Source: Apiospora phragmitis
Taxonomy: Eukaryota; Ascomycota; Sordariomycetes; Amphisphaeriales; Apiosporaceae
Length of the DNA stretch: 64,000 nt
Direction: 5' to 3'
Assembly: GCA_038363925.1 (NCBI GenBank)
Contig: JAQQWL010000011.1
Coordinates: 7,130,001-7,194,000, forward strand
Part shown: in pieces, positions 36,775-48,763 of the stretch
Layout of the letters: every line of letters starts with the position of its first letter
Position numbering within the stretch: the first letter of the stretch is position 1
The notes under the pieces: generated by a model
What the model was told of the DNA's origin: nothing
The model's database searches: none
The model's input: only the letters and a program-made list of their open reading frames with translations
Made by a program: the position numbers and the translations under genes

Positions 36775-37464
36775 TCATCCTACTCTCGCAGCCGCCGTGG
36801 CTATGTAGGAGTTGATCGGCTGGAAGTCGCAGGTCCCGTGGCGGAGGATCTCGTGCTTGAGCTGCAGGACCTCGGCCCGCAGTGACGTCGCCGAGTCGAC
36901 GAGGATGGCGTTCTGGACCTGCAGCATGCGCTGCCGGTCCTCGAGGACGCGCTCCTCGTCCTTCTTCTTCCGGCGGCACTTGCTGGCGGCGATGCGGTTC
37001 TTCTCGCGGCTGAGGTCGGTGGAACCCCCGGAGGAGCCGGACCGGGTCCTGTCGCGCCGGGGCTTCTTGACGGACCGTGTGGACGTCGTCGACTCTCTCC
37101 GTGAGGTTGTGGAGGCCATGGGCTCCAGTACCTCACTGACTCCGGACTCTGAGTTCTGTGGGGGGGTGGGGGGGGGGGAACAGGTCAGCCAATGAGGTTC
37201 ATGGTCAAGTGGGGGGTATCTAGCATGCATGACAGATAGAAGACTTACGGAAGAGAAGGACTCCCATGGTTGGGTTCGCCCGATGTCCTCCAGTTTGATC
37301 ATGGAGTCTTGGTTGTCTGGAGGTAAGTCGAAGAAGTGCTGGGGATCATTTTGGTAGGCCGCTGTGATGCAGGGGTCGAGGAAGGGGTCGCAACTAGTGC
37401 CCATGGGGCTTTGTGGGAGCTCGTAGGCCAGGTGGTGGTCCGAGGGCTGCGGGCAGAATTCCAT
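36775..37464 (-). CDS. Small bZIP transcription factor
   Basis: Two exons (37464-37249 and 37155-36775) give 198 residues. The 93-bp intron has donor GTAAGT, branch GCTGAC and a long pyrimidine tract; it is in phase 0 and a multiple of three, so unspliced RNA would also stay open. ATG 37464 has a strong context (ttcgccATGG). The N-terminal half is acidic and Pro/Ser-rich, with a probable activation region around DPFLDPC and MIKLEDIG. A Ser/Arg-rich linker leads into the basic region NRIAASKCR at about 125-133, followed by a leucine zipper (VLEDRQRMLQVQ, LRAEVLQLKHEIL). The basic region is of ATF/CREB type, which binds TGACGTCA-like sites. The C-terminal CDFQPINSYI is a possible family-specific tail. 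Nuclear; targets unknown. Frame intact. Confidence 0.88.
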   Translation of the reverse strand: MEFCPQPSDHHLAYELPQSPMGTSCDPFLDPCITAAYQNDPQHFFDLPPDNQDSMIKLEDIGRTQPWESFSSVSLLSVMHARYPPLDHEPHWLTCSPPPTPPQNSESGVSEVLEPMASTTSRRESTTSTRSVKKPRRDRTRSGSSGGSTDLSREKNRIAASKCRRKKKDEERVLEDRQRMLQVQNAILVDSATSLRAEVLQLKHEILRHGTCDFQPINSYIATAAARVG

Positions 37465-37515
37465 GGCGAACAATTGTGCTGTGTTGGTGGGTGAGTCGGG
37501 TCAGATATTGCAAGG

Positions 37516-37580
37516 TTGTGTTGTGTTGTGTTGTGTCGTGTTGTGTCGTGTCGTGTCGTGTTGTGTCGTGTTGTGTCGCG
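37516..37580. repeat. Pentanucleotide array TTGTG/TCGTG, 13 units
   Basis: Thirteen 5-bp units alternate between TTGTG and TCGTG, the last being TCGCG. The array begins 52 bp upstream of the bZIP start codon, so it is probably in the leader or core promoter. On the sense strand it reads CACAA/CACGA. Confidence 0.92.
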
Positions 37581-40500
37581 TTCGTGCCGAAGATACTCGA
37601 TACTGGATTCGGGTATAGATTGATCTGGAGTTGTGGAAGATCCGGGAAAGACATGCACTAATAACAAGAAACAAAAACGGGCACCGGAGAGGGAAAAAAG
37701 CTTTAATGTCATATCTCTAATAAGTTATTCAGCGAGACTAGTTGTACGCGTCACAAAGCTCGGTAGTAAAACTTCAGTCCTTTCGAGAAGAAACTAGACC
37801 CCAGATCCATTCCGAGTATGGAAAGCAGAAACCTGAAAGCAGCCGGTTTTTGAGGCTGCATGTACCGACGATACCGCAATATCTCCATTGTTTTGGAGCA
37901 AAACGTCCGGCTCCAGGTATCCGCCCGAAGAAGAGTAGCCAAGTACCTTTTGCATACTACTTGTCACTTGTAGCTCTGCACTAGCCCCGCTTATTCCAAC
38001 GGCAAATAAATGTAGCCCTAACTACCTGCTTGCCCACCAGTCTCCACCTAGCATACTTCTTACTAAGATGCCTAGTATCGGCTCTCTGGGGGATGTCTGG
38101 GCTGGGCTGTGTTGTCCCGCCGTCCCTCCCCCGCGCCCCTCTCCTCCAGATGGGCGGACGGGAAAGCCGGTACCACGTAGTATGTACTACTAGGTAGGGC
38201 AACCGAAGAAATCTTGCACTTGTCCGCGGGGGTCATATTCCCTCACGGATGGCTAAGAGGTGATTGGCTCGGAATAGTAGACCATTGGCTTTCCTCTGCT
38301 TGTTGATGTGCTCCAGTACCCTGCATCGAGCGTGGGGGGATTGGAGCATTGCCGAGTTTATGTTGTGGTACTCACCCTACGGCTCTCGCTAGCTAAGGAT
38401 GACACGATACACGCAACCGATCATGGGATTTGGACCAAGTCATATGCGAAAGAGACATATCTGTAGACCCCAACACGACCCCCCTGGAGCCAATTAATTA
38501 CTAATTTGCACCGGTTGGTCTAGCCTAGGAAAGAATCGTCTGATTGGCTGAGGATTTCGAGGCACGTAGGTGTGTAACATGCAGGCCGCCATTCTGCTCT
38601 GTTCTGCCCGGCCCAGGCTGCGAGGGGCTCATTCAGGATTTCCTTGGCCAGGGTGGATGCTGCATGCGGCATGTTCATTGCATGCTGGTCAAGAAGTAGG
38701 GTATTTGGGGTTATGGATTCGTCGACCCAAAATAAAAGAGGCCCGGAGCATTCCGTAGCTCTACTCGGCCCATGATTGGCCACCAGGCCCCCCCTGACAG
38801 TGACTGGGAACCCAAGCAAAGCGAAGGAGGGATGCTCCGGTGTTCCCTCTCATACTACAAAAGTCACGCCATTTCTCTCTCTCTCTCCGAAACGAGCCTC
38901 TGGACCCCTTTTCTCCATTGGGCGGGATACAGAAAACAAAACAGAAGAGTCGGATCATTACCTGTGCCTGGGCTATTACTAAGAAGCGACGACGCGGGCC
39001 CCTGGAAGCCCAGTCCAGATGGCCTCGCCGCTGTAGATTTCTCCAGGACATGTCACATCCTTCTCAAGTACTAGTATCTTTACAACGACTTCGTGTTGGT
39101 TCATATGAGGCCTAGTGGTTCCCGTTTGTTGAACTCACCCAATGGGGTTATGATACCAGTGGCCCGAGATCCCATCCATGCGTTGCGAGTTCCGTGATAG
39201 CCATGGACATGCGTGATGTTACAATCCCCGTATTTGGACCAGCCTGCTGAGCAAGCACACTGCGTAAGCACTAATTAAGCCCTCCTTCTACCCGGAGACG
39301 ATCCGAGCTCAACGGGACTGCAATCGCCAAATCGACGGATTCGTCTCATCTATCGGAACGCTGCCATCGGTACCTTCGACGTGTCATCCGAAAGTGTAAG
39401 CCACCGTCGAGGAATCTGCATAAGCTCGATGGAAGTGGTGAGCTGTGGTTGTTTGATTTCGAAACCATTGCCACCTCTATCGGTATTTGGCCACTCTCGT
39501 TCCATTTGTGCCTGCCCGAGGTGATGCTTGGCCCGTCGTAGGTAGGTAGTTTACGGAAACATTCGTAGACAAAGAGGGATCTTCTTCCTCTACTCGTTTT
39601 GCACAAACCAAAAGGATTTGTGAAAGCCCAGTAATATCAAGGTATCATCATATTCCCCTTTTGCTATGCAATTAGCCATCGGTGTAGTAGTTAGAACTGA
39701 GAGTCACCCACCTGATTAGTAGAAACGAAGAACGCGGAACGATGGAAAAGTACCCCCCAGAGAGCTATATAAGCCTTGCAAGTGTTTATTTCAATCCTCA
39801 GGCTGAAACAGAACGTGCCTTGTGTCCCCGCAATGCCGAAATTGCAGATCTTCGAGTTCAACTTCTGAGCACAAGGTACCGAGAACCACGGGCGCGGGGC
39901 GCTCTTGCCGAGCCAAACATGCACCATCAGGGGCCTCCAGGCACATCCTGGTATTTTCCATGTCGTCTGACTATCGGGTACGGGGTCCGTTGATGCCAAA
40001 CAACTGCCCAAAGCCCAAAGCAGCTCCTTGCAGTGAAAAGCGTGCATTAGGCAGGCAAGTCTCCGAATGCCGAGGAATGGACCGCATCAATGCGATGGTG
40101 TGCTGGTCCCTGAGTCCCATCTATACCCTAGATGTATGCTCGCGTAGGGGAATTTTGCGGCAATCTTCAATTGTGATACTGAGCAGACCAGGTTTTAGAA
40201 ACTCGGTAGATACTCTCAAGGCGTCACATTGCTTTGCTTTATATTCTCCATACATCTATCTGTTTACAAACTACCTAGGTTCTCAGCCACTATTACATAG
40301 CCATGGTGAAATAAAGATATCACTTACTTTCTATTGTCGTTAACTCCATGTTGAGTATCCTGTCGATTGAGTACAAAGCTTTAATACGTAACCCTTTGCG
40401 TTCATATTAAACCACCCTGCTATGTACACTACCACGTCTTCCTTATTGTAGAAAGTAGCCTGTTGGAAGCTCGAGTTTTACCACCTGCTCTTTTTGTGCA

Positions 40501-40880
40501 TTATATCAAACCTGACTATTGCTTTATCTCTGATTGGACTCGAATCGATGCCACATGATAATTATAGGCATCAGCACTGGCCACGGGTCCAGCCCGGTGC
40601 CCGCGCGCTGCCACCCTGGACCACGGGAGGCTCATTCGTTGGTCTAGATGTGACCATCAGTATGGCGTATTGGCACAGCGACACAGCGGCTCCCATTGGT
40701 GGACGGGCCATGTAGGAGAGATAAGGTCAATTCGAACACCACAACATCCCTCCCTTACAGATCTCGCGGCAACCAAGGTCACATTTGACTAGGCGCTAGT
40801 GACCGCTGAGGAGCTGAGGCTAAGATCAACCCCCAGGCTGCTACCCACCCTAGCTATTACTACCCTTTTTCACTAAAACA
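37581..40880. other. Gene-free interval at the edge of the transposon block
   Basis: About 3.3 kb of normal composition in which I find no supported coding sequence, tRNA or repeat. It ends abruptly at about 40880, where composition switches to strongly AT-rich. Confidence 0.45.
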
Positions 40881-41079
40881 CTTACTTTTTAAAAGAGTAT
40901 AATTAAATAAAAACTATAAAATGTTTTATATAACACTTTATATTATAATATAAATAAATAATAAACTTTAAATTAAAATAAATTATTACGTAATAAATTA
41001 ATAATTAATATTAAAGAAATTTATATTAAAAAATAGTTTATAATTAAAATTTTATTTTTAATTAAATAAAAAATATATA
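40881..41079. other. AT-rich flank of the first Fot1-type element
   Basis: Almost pure A/T sequence with no readable feature. It ends with the TA target-site duplication (41078-41079). Confidence 0.5.
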
Positions 41080-42937
41080 ACGTACCTTATAAGCGAGCTG
41101 CGTATATAAACGAGCTGCGCACTTTTAATTAACTTTTTTATAATTAACTTTATATTAACTTTTCTCCTTTAATAAATATAAAACTAAAAGATAAAGAAAA
41201 AAGGTTTAATTTAACGCTTTAAGCGTTTTAAAATAACTCGAAATTAAGTATACGAAAAGTTATAGCGATATATTATATCCTAGAGTCGACGTTATATAGC
41301 TGATAACGCGGAATTCGATCACGATTCGAAATCTTTATAAACTTTTAAAAGCTTTTTAATTTTAAAAAAGAATTAATTATTCGATATATTATTAATCTAA
41401 ATACGCGATCGTTTTTTTCCCAGCTAAGTAATATAAAAGATATAGCGAATCGACTATTTGATTTACGCGACGCGAGACGCGTTAGCGTTAATTAGGCCTC
41501 TAACTTTATACGATAATAATTAAACCTCCGGACGCGTTTTAATTAAAAAATCGATTATTAAAAAATCCTTTATAAAAATCTTAATACGTATCGCGCATAA
41601 TTTATTTTTATACGGAATATAATTAATAAATATAGGATATAAAAAGAGGATATATATAATTTCGACGAGACCGGGTTTTTTATAGGTTAAATCTCGTTTA
41701 AAATAATTCTAACCACCTCCGATCAACGCGGAAAGCTTAAGGTAATATAGTAAAAAAACTAAGAATAGGTTATAATTATTTAAAGCGTCGGATTAAACGG
41801 TTATACTATCCTTTTATATATTATTTTTATTAAAAAAACGTACCTTTTTTTTAATATAAGAACAGCTTATTATTAAAGAACTAAATAATTATAATTATTA
41901 AAAATAACTAAACTATAAATAAAAGAGGCGATAATTAAATTTTATACTTTAATTAATATACTAGGTTTTATATAAAAGGTTATTATCGCTTCTTAGTTTT
42001 AAACGGCTACGAAAACTATTACTTAATAACTTTTAAGCTTTATTATAAAAAGAACTCGATTATTATATTTTATATACCTTTTTATTTATTATATAAACTC
42101 TAACCTCTTAATATCGGCTATTTTCTTATATTAAAAAAAGCGTATAAAAAAGAATTTAAAGGTTTTATACGGGCGCATATTACTTATATTTCTAAAAAAG
42201 ACTTCTTACCAGCGTTTTTAAAAGCGTTCCAAGCGATTTTTACCGTTTTAAATATATAAGGAGGCTTTCGAAAAATAGGACTCGTCTCGTATAATCCGGA
42301 ATATATTATTTTATAATTAGATATAAAGCTACGCACTTTAATATCTTAGGGGACGTTTTTCGGCCTATTTATCTCTTAAGAATTAAAAACTTTAAATAAC
42401 CCGATTAAAGCTTAATCTTAAACCGAATATATTTAAAACCGTATTATATAATATTAAAATAACTCTTTAATATTTATTTTAATTAGTTTTAATTAGATCG
42501 TAAAAGTTATAACGTAAGTTATATATCGAATTACTCTTTTAAAAAATAAGAACGCGACACTTTAAAAGGTAAATAAAATGCTTAGCCGGCGCCGCCGTAT
42601 AAAAAAAACGGTTACAAGATAAAGGATCACTTCGTATATAAATTAAAAAAGACTTATAGTTTTAAAAGAACGTTAATAAATAATTATAAAACGAATCGCG
42701 TCGGAGGAGTAGTTATATAAAGATATTTAAGACACGTTTATAACGTTATAAAATCTATAAAGAGCCTAGGTATAATGCGCGTACTTAATAAAATAATATA
42801 GAAACCTTTAAAAATAATTATTATTAATATATTTAATTAGTTTTAAGCGTTATAATCGAATTAATTTATAACTTATAAGGTTTAATAATAAAAAGTGCGC
42901 AGCTTATTTATATATATAGCTCGCTTATAAAGTACGT
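41080..42937 (+). mobile_element. pogo/Fot1-type Tc1-mariner transposon, copy 1 (RIP-degraded)
   Basis: The element is 1858 bp, flanked by TA (41078-41079 and 42938-42939), with terminal inverted repeats beginning ACGTACCTTATAAGCGAGCT. Inside, on the plus strand, the transposase motif YNFDETGF is still readable at about 41655-41678, followed by degraded DDE-domain sequence. Size, TA duplication and motif match the Fot1/pogo group, whose intact members are about 1.9 kb with one transposase gene. Stops interrupt every frame, so it is inactive. Confidence 0.85.
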
Positions 42938-43169
42938 TATATACTTTTTAACTTTTTATTTAAACTTTATAAATTACGTTTTATTATATTTTATTTCGAA
43001 TTTTAAAAAGCTTAAGAATTTCATTAATTTAAATTAAATAAATACATTAGTTTTTTATTAAATATTTAAATACTATATTTAATTATATCTTATATTAAAA
43101 TGTAATTATTACATTTAATGTAATACCGGTTTTTATATAATAAAATACGTGAAAATTTTCTAAACGCTT
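42938..43169. other. AT-rich spacer
   Basis: Highly AT-rich, RIP-like sequence between the first Fot1-type element and the inverted LTR. No feature recognised. Confidence 0.5.
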
Positions 43170-43477
43170 TATAATAAACGTTATTTAAGTTTTAAAAGAA
43201 ACCTAATAAAACGTACTTAAGTTTATATTAATAATATAAAAGAGTATTTAAACGTGCGATAAAAGAAACACTTTATTAATATAATAAATAATAGCACTTT
43301 AATTTATAAAGTAATAATAAAAATAATTAAGTAAAGAGATTTATATAATAAAGTTATTAAAGCTGTTTACTTTATTAATAAATTAAATTAATATTTAAAT
43401 TTAATAATTAAACTAAAGAGTGTTTATATAAAATATATAGGGAATATTTATCGTTATATATCTCGTCTCTTTTTATT

Positions 43478-43605
43478 ACAGTGCGTTTAAACTAACCACT
43501 ACGCCATAAAGCAAAAGCTTCGGAAATAACTAAACGGTCATTTCTGTCTAATTCTACGCCTTAAGTGCTACCCCGCGGGGGGACCAACCCGCCGATCGTA
43601 ACACT
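43478..43605. mobile_element. 128-bp hAT-like MITE
   Basis: A GC-normal insert in the inverted LTR is absent from the related LTRs. It is flanked by TTTTTATT (43470-43477) and TCTTTACT (43606-43613), an 8-bp duplication differing by two C/T changes. Eight-base duplications are typical of hAT transposons. The ends ACAGTGCG and, in reverse, AGTGTTACG form a short imperfect inverted repeat. It is too short to encode a protein. Confidence 0.6.
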
Positions 43606-43844
43606 TCTTTACTAATTCCCCTTAAGATTATACCGTCGATTAGTGATCTCTTTTACTGGCTCACTTGAATCACCGTGATCCGTCCGCTCCTAACGTCCCT
43701 GGGTATATCATCCTTTTGTCTTATCTCCACGTGACCTAGGTTGGTTATCCGTCTGGTTTGTATGGTCCTAGCTTATCCAGGTTTGTTTGTCCAGTTCTGG
43801 CCATCCAGACCTGGCTGTCCAGTTCGTCCTAGTTGCCTGGTACT

Positions 43845-44577
43845 TGTTACGACCTAGCCTGACCATGCGACCCAGACCCACTCCCGGCACGGTCCTACGA
43901 TGCCCCGAAGCATGTACGAAACCCAGCACAAACCAGCCCCACCCAGTCAGCGCTTACGACCCACCAACGATGACGGACCCACTCGCCAGGAACACGATGA
44001 CGGTTATTAAGGAAAGAACACGGGACAGCGCAACAACGACAGTACCAAGCAAGCAGTACGGGCTGGACAGCCAAGGTCTGGATAGCCAGGCCTGGATAGC
44101 CAGGCCTGGATGACCAGAGCTGGATAAGCCAGGACCATGCCATCGGACGGATGACCAACCCAGGTCACGTGATGGATCGTTGGATCAAAGAACAGGAAGT
44201 CACGATCCCGCGAGCCAACGGATTATGGATCGCGAAGACAAGAATGTATGATCTATAATCCAACCGGAATCAGTAAAGGAGAGATGGGATATATAACGAT
44301 GGACGATTCCCTATGTATTTCATATAAACACTCTACTTCAGTGATTAATCTAAGCATTAATCTAACCTATTAATGAGGTAAACAGCCTTAACAACTCTAT
44401 TGTGCGAATTCCTTCGCTTAACCACCTTTATTATTACCTTATAAACTAAGTGCTATTACTTATTATATTAATAGGGCGTTTCTTTTATCACATATTTAAA
44501 TACTCTCTCGTATTATTAATATAAACCTAAGTATATTTTATTAAGTTTCTTTTAAAACTTACATAATATTTATTATA
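43845..44577 (+). mobile_element. Forward solo LTR of the Gypsy family
   Basis: 733 bp, starting TGTTACGACCTAGCC and ending TTTATTATA. It is flanked by GTACT (43840-43844) and GTATT (44578-44582), a 5-bp duplication with one C/T difference. The first 450 bp keep normal GC and contain repeated GCCAGGCCTGGAT-like units; the last 280 bp are AT-shifted and match the other LTRs. Confidence 0.85.
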
Positions 44578-44691
44578 GTATTATTATTATTATTTTATCT
44601 CGTGCTCTTTTTTTTTAATAATAATTATTATATTCTTAATAAATAAGTTTATTATTATTAATAAATTATAAGTATTAATTAAATAAGGTTA

Positions 44692-46551
44692 ACGTATCTC
44701 ATAAGCGAATGTCTTATATAAGCGAATATCTCATTCTTTTATACCTTTTTTAATAAAATATAAATTAATTTCACCATAACGTATTTAATATATTAAAATT
44801 AATCGGAATCCTTATCTTTAAATACTTTTATATTATTCTAATAAGTACGCGTATTATACCCGGGCTCTCCGTAGATTCTATAGCGTTATAAACGTGTCTT
44901 AAACGTCCTCGTACGACTACTCCTCCGACGCGATTCGTTTTATAATTATTTATTAATATTTCTTTAAAACTATAAATCTTTTTTAGCTTATATACGAAGT
45001 GATTTTCTATTTTATAACCGTTTTTTTTATACGGCGGCGCCGGCTAAGCATTTTATTTATTTTTTAAAGTATCGCGTTCTTACTTTTTAAAAGAGTAACT
45101 CGGTATATAATATACGTTATAACTTTTATAATTTAATTAAAACTAATTAAAATAAATATCGGAAAATTATTTTAATATTATATAATATAGTTTTAAACGT
45201 ATTCGGTTTAAGATTAAGCCTTAATTAAGTTATTTAAAGTTTTTAATTCTTAAAGAATAAATAAGCCGAAAGATATCCCCGGAGGTATTAAAATACGTAA
45301 CTTTATATCTAATTATAAAATAATATATTCTAAATTATACGGGACGAGTCCTATTTTTTAAAAGCCTCTTTATATATTTAAAATAATAAAAATCGCCTAG
45401 AACGCTTTTAAAAACGCTAATAAGAAGTCCTCCTTTAAAATGTAAGTAATATGCGCCCGTATAAAATATTTAATTTCTTTCCCGTACGCTTTTTTTAACG
45501 TACGAAAACAACTAATATTAAGAGGTTAGAGCTTATGCGACGAATAAGAAGGTATATAAAATATAATAATTAAGTTCTCTTTATAATAGAGCTCGAAAGC
45601 TATCGAGTAATGGCTTTCGTAGCCGTCCTAGGACTAAAAGGCGATAATAACCCTTTATACGAGACCTGGTATATTAATTAAAATATCGAATCTAGTCCTC
45701 GCCTCTTTTATTCGTAATCTAGCTATTTTTAATAATTACGATTACCTAATCCTTCGGTAATAGGCTATTTTCGTACCAAGAAGAGAGGTACGTTTTCCCG
45801 GTAAAAATAATATACGGAGGGATAACGTAACCGTATAATTTAACGCCTTAAATAATTATAACCTATTCTCGGTTCTTTTATTATATTACCCTAGGCTTTC
45901 CGCGTTAATTAGAGGTGGTTATAACTATTTCGAACGAGATTTAATTTATAAAAAAGCCGGTCTCGTCGAAGTTATAAATATCCTCTTTTTAAATCTCGTA
46001 CTTATAAATTATATTCCGTATAAAAATAAACCACGCGCGATACGCGTCGGGATCTTTATAAAAAACTCTTTAATAATCGATTCTTCGGTTAAAACGCGTC
46101 CGGAGGTCTAGTTATCGTTATACGAAATTAAAGGCCTAATTAACGCCGACGCGTCTCGCGTCGCGTAAACTAAATAATCGATTCGTTATATCTTTTATAT
46201 TACTTAATTAAGGAGGAAACGATCGCGTATCTAAATTAATAATATATCGAATAATCGTATCTTCTTCAAAATTTAGAAGTTTTTAAAAATTCGCAAGTAT
46301 TTCGCGTCGTACAGGTTAGCTATTTCGTCTACGCTGTAAAGTTTTCGATAAGACGTAATAAATTAATACAGCTTTTTATACGCTTAAAATTAAGTCTTTT
46401 TAAAGCGCTTAAAACGTTAGAATTATATTACTCTCTTTTTAAAGTTGTAATATTTTCAGACGTAAAAGAATATAAAAAAAGGTTAAGGCTATAAGGAAAT
46501 TTATAAAAGTAGGACATTCGCTTGTATAGGATATTCGCTTATAGGATACAT
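44692..46551 (-). mobile_element. pogo/Fot1-type transposon, copy 2 (RIP-degraded)
   Basis: 1860 bp, flanked by TA (44690-44691 and 46552-46553). Ends begin ACGTATCTCATAAGCGAATG and, at the other end in reverse, ATGTATCCTATAAGCGAATA. The interior is colinear with copy 1 in the opposite orientation. The transposase motif YNFDETGF is readable on the minus strand at about 45976-45953, with a degraded DDE domain after it. The two copies differ at very many C/T and G/A positions, as expected after RIP. Confidence 0.85.
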
Positions 46552-46633
46552 TAGCTTATATTAAGTTTTATATATATTTTAAAATATTATAGAGCTATAT
46601 TAAAAGTAGGTTTAAGTTATATAATTAAGCTAA

Positions 46634-47350
46634 TATTACGACTTAACTCTATAACGCGGCTAATACTCACCTTTAAAATAAAACTAAGATAACTTAAAGC
46701 CCTTATAAATTAATAAACGATTATTAACTCCGCCGGTTAACGCTTATAACCCTATTTATAATAGTAAGAGTTTATTATATTAATTATAATAACTAATATT
46801 ATAATAATAAACGTACACGGTTAATTTAAAGTAGTATTTAAAGGATAATATAAAATAAATAAATAAGAATAAACGAATAAAAATAACTAATATAAATTAA
46901 ATTAATAAAACGAAGTTACGTATTAATAAAATTAAGAGCTATAAGATTATAACGCTTTTAGTAATCTCGGAGTTATAAAATTACGACGCTTTTAGTAATT
47001 CCGGAGCTATAAGATTACGACGCTTTTAATAATCCGGCGTAAATTAATAAAAAAAGGATTAAATATATAATAATAAACGATTTCTTATATATTTTATATA
47101 AATATTCTTTATTTTAATAATTAATTTAAATATTAATCTTAACTTATTAATAAAATAAATAGTTTTAATAAAATTATTATAAATCTTTTTAAATTTATAT
47201 ACTTTAATTACTTTTATTTGTATAATTATTATATATTATATCGATAAAAGCGGACTTTTATTATATATGTATATACTTTTTTATATTATTAATATAAACC
47301 TTAATACGTTTTATTAAGTTTCTTTTAAAACTTAAATAACGTTCGTTATA
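46634..47350 (+). repeat. Left LTR of element A
   Basis: 717 bp. It contains three 34-bp tandem units (46936-47037), against two in the right LTR and in both LTRs of element B; the 34-bp length difference between the two LTRs of A equals one unit. Confidence 0.85.
46936..47037. repeat. 34-bp tandem repeat, three units, in the LTR promoter region
   Basis: Each unit has the form GAGCTATAAGATYACGACGC followed by TTTTAGTAATYYCG. The array lies just upstream of the conserved ATATATAA stretch, so it is in the position of U3 regulatory repeats. Confidence 0.8.
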
Positions 47351-48763
47351 TCTTAATTATTTTTATTTTTATAAATTATTATTTAAACCTTTAAATAATA
47401 ATACTTATAAAAACTATATTTATATTTAGATTTAATAATACCCCTCGTTATGAGAAGGCCCTCGTTATTATCGTAAACACCTTTTAACAAAACCTTACTA
47501 TAAAAATAAATAACGATAATAATAATAACGGCCTTATTTAATAAGTATTAAACGAATTAAAAAATTTAAATAAAAAAACGCTAATTATTAATATTATTAC
47601 GTTAAATTTAAAAAGGAGCGCAACGAGCTCTTAACTAAAGGCACCCTAGGATAAATATTAGATATTAACGAGCTACGCGAGGAAATACGCCTCCTTTATA
47701 TCGCCGCTAATATTATTTAAACTTTTATTATTCTTAAAAGAGGAATAAAAATTAGTACCCTAACGGCTTTTAACGAGATAAACGAGAACCTCCGCGGATT
47801 TTTTAATTAAATTAAAGCTTATTAACGGTTTTATAAAAAATTATTTTAAAATATTACTTAATAAGTCGTTTATACCGCCTCGTTTTTTAAAAAATAAAAT
47901 ACTCGTTTAATTTAAACCTTATTTAAACGAACTTATAAAAAATAATTAATAAATTAAGCTATAACGCGTAAAGGTATAACGAATTTTTAAAAACTATAAT
48001 AATTTTAAATAAGCTTTTAAATTACTTATTTAAAACCCCGATAAAAAGCGATAAATAAAAAAAGAATTAAAGACTTTTAAATAAAAAAGATTAGCCGTTT
48101 TTTATATAGCCGAATTTCGATATATTATAACTTAATTAAATTATATTAGAATTACGAAAATTATAATATATTACCGAGGATTAAAAAAAAATATTAAAAA
48201 CGAGCTTAGCTAGCTTAATACCCCTAATAATTTCCTCTTATATATAAAACTTATTATTAAAATCGATACTCGTATATACGAACGCTGCCGTAAAAAGCAA
48301 GGCGGGTAATAACGGTAAACCGGTCGGATTTAAGCTAACATAAGGCGACTACGTTACTATAATAACATACCGCTAAAAAATAGTACGGCGTATAGCTAAT
48401 ATAGTGAACCTATAGATTTTAACGTTATTAAATATAATAAATATAATAGAAAGTAATATATTATTTATTATAATTACTAAAAATAAAGGTATTACGTTTA
48501 AAAATATTAAGTATAAAAAAAGATTTTTATAAAATCTTAAAAAAATAATATATTAACGTTATTAAAATAAAAAATACTTTTATAATAATTATTAAAAGTA
48601 ATAACGTTATTATTAAATATAATAATTTATTTTCAATAGCTTATTATAATAATAAGTATACCTCTTATTTAGTAAATAAAGAAAGAACCGGATAGTTTTT
48701 TAAAATCTTTAAAAATAAAAGGAATTATAGCCGAAACGTCGCGATAATATAAAAGGAATAACT

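Noticed and set aside
37413..37661. Plus-strand frame rich in Cys/Val repeats
   Set aside because: It is an artefact of reading the TTGTG/TCGTG pentanucleotide array and the antisense of the bZIP exon.
43490..43530. tRNA-like A-box (TGGCGTAGTGG on the minus strand) suggesting a tRNA or SINE
   Set aside because: No B-box follows in the right direction and distance; the interval is explained by a 128-bp insert with an 8-bp duplication.
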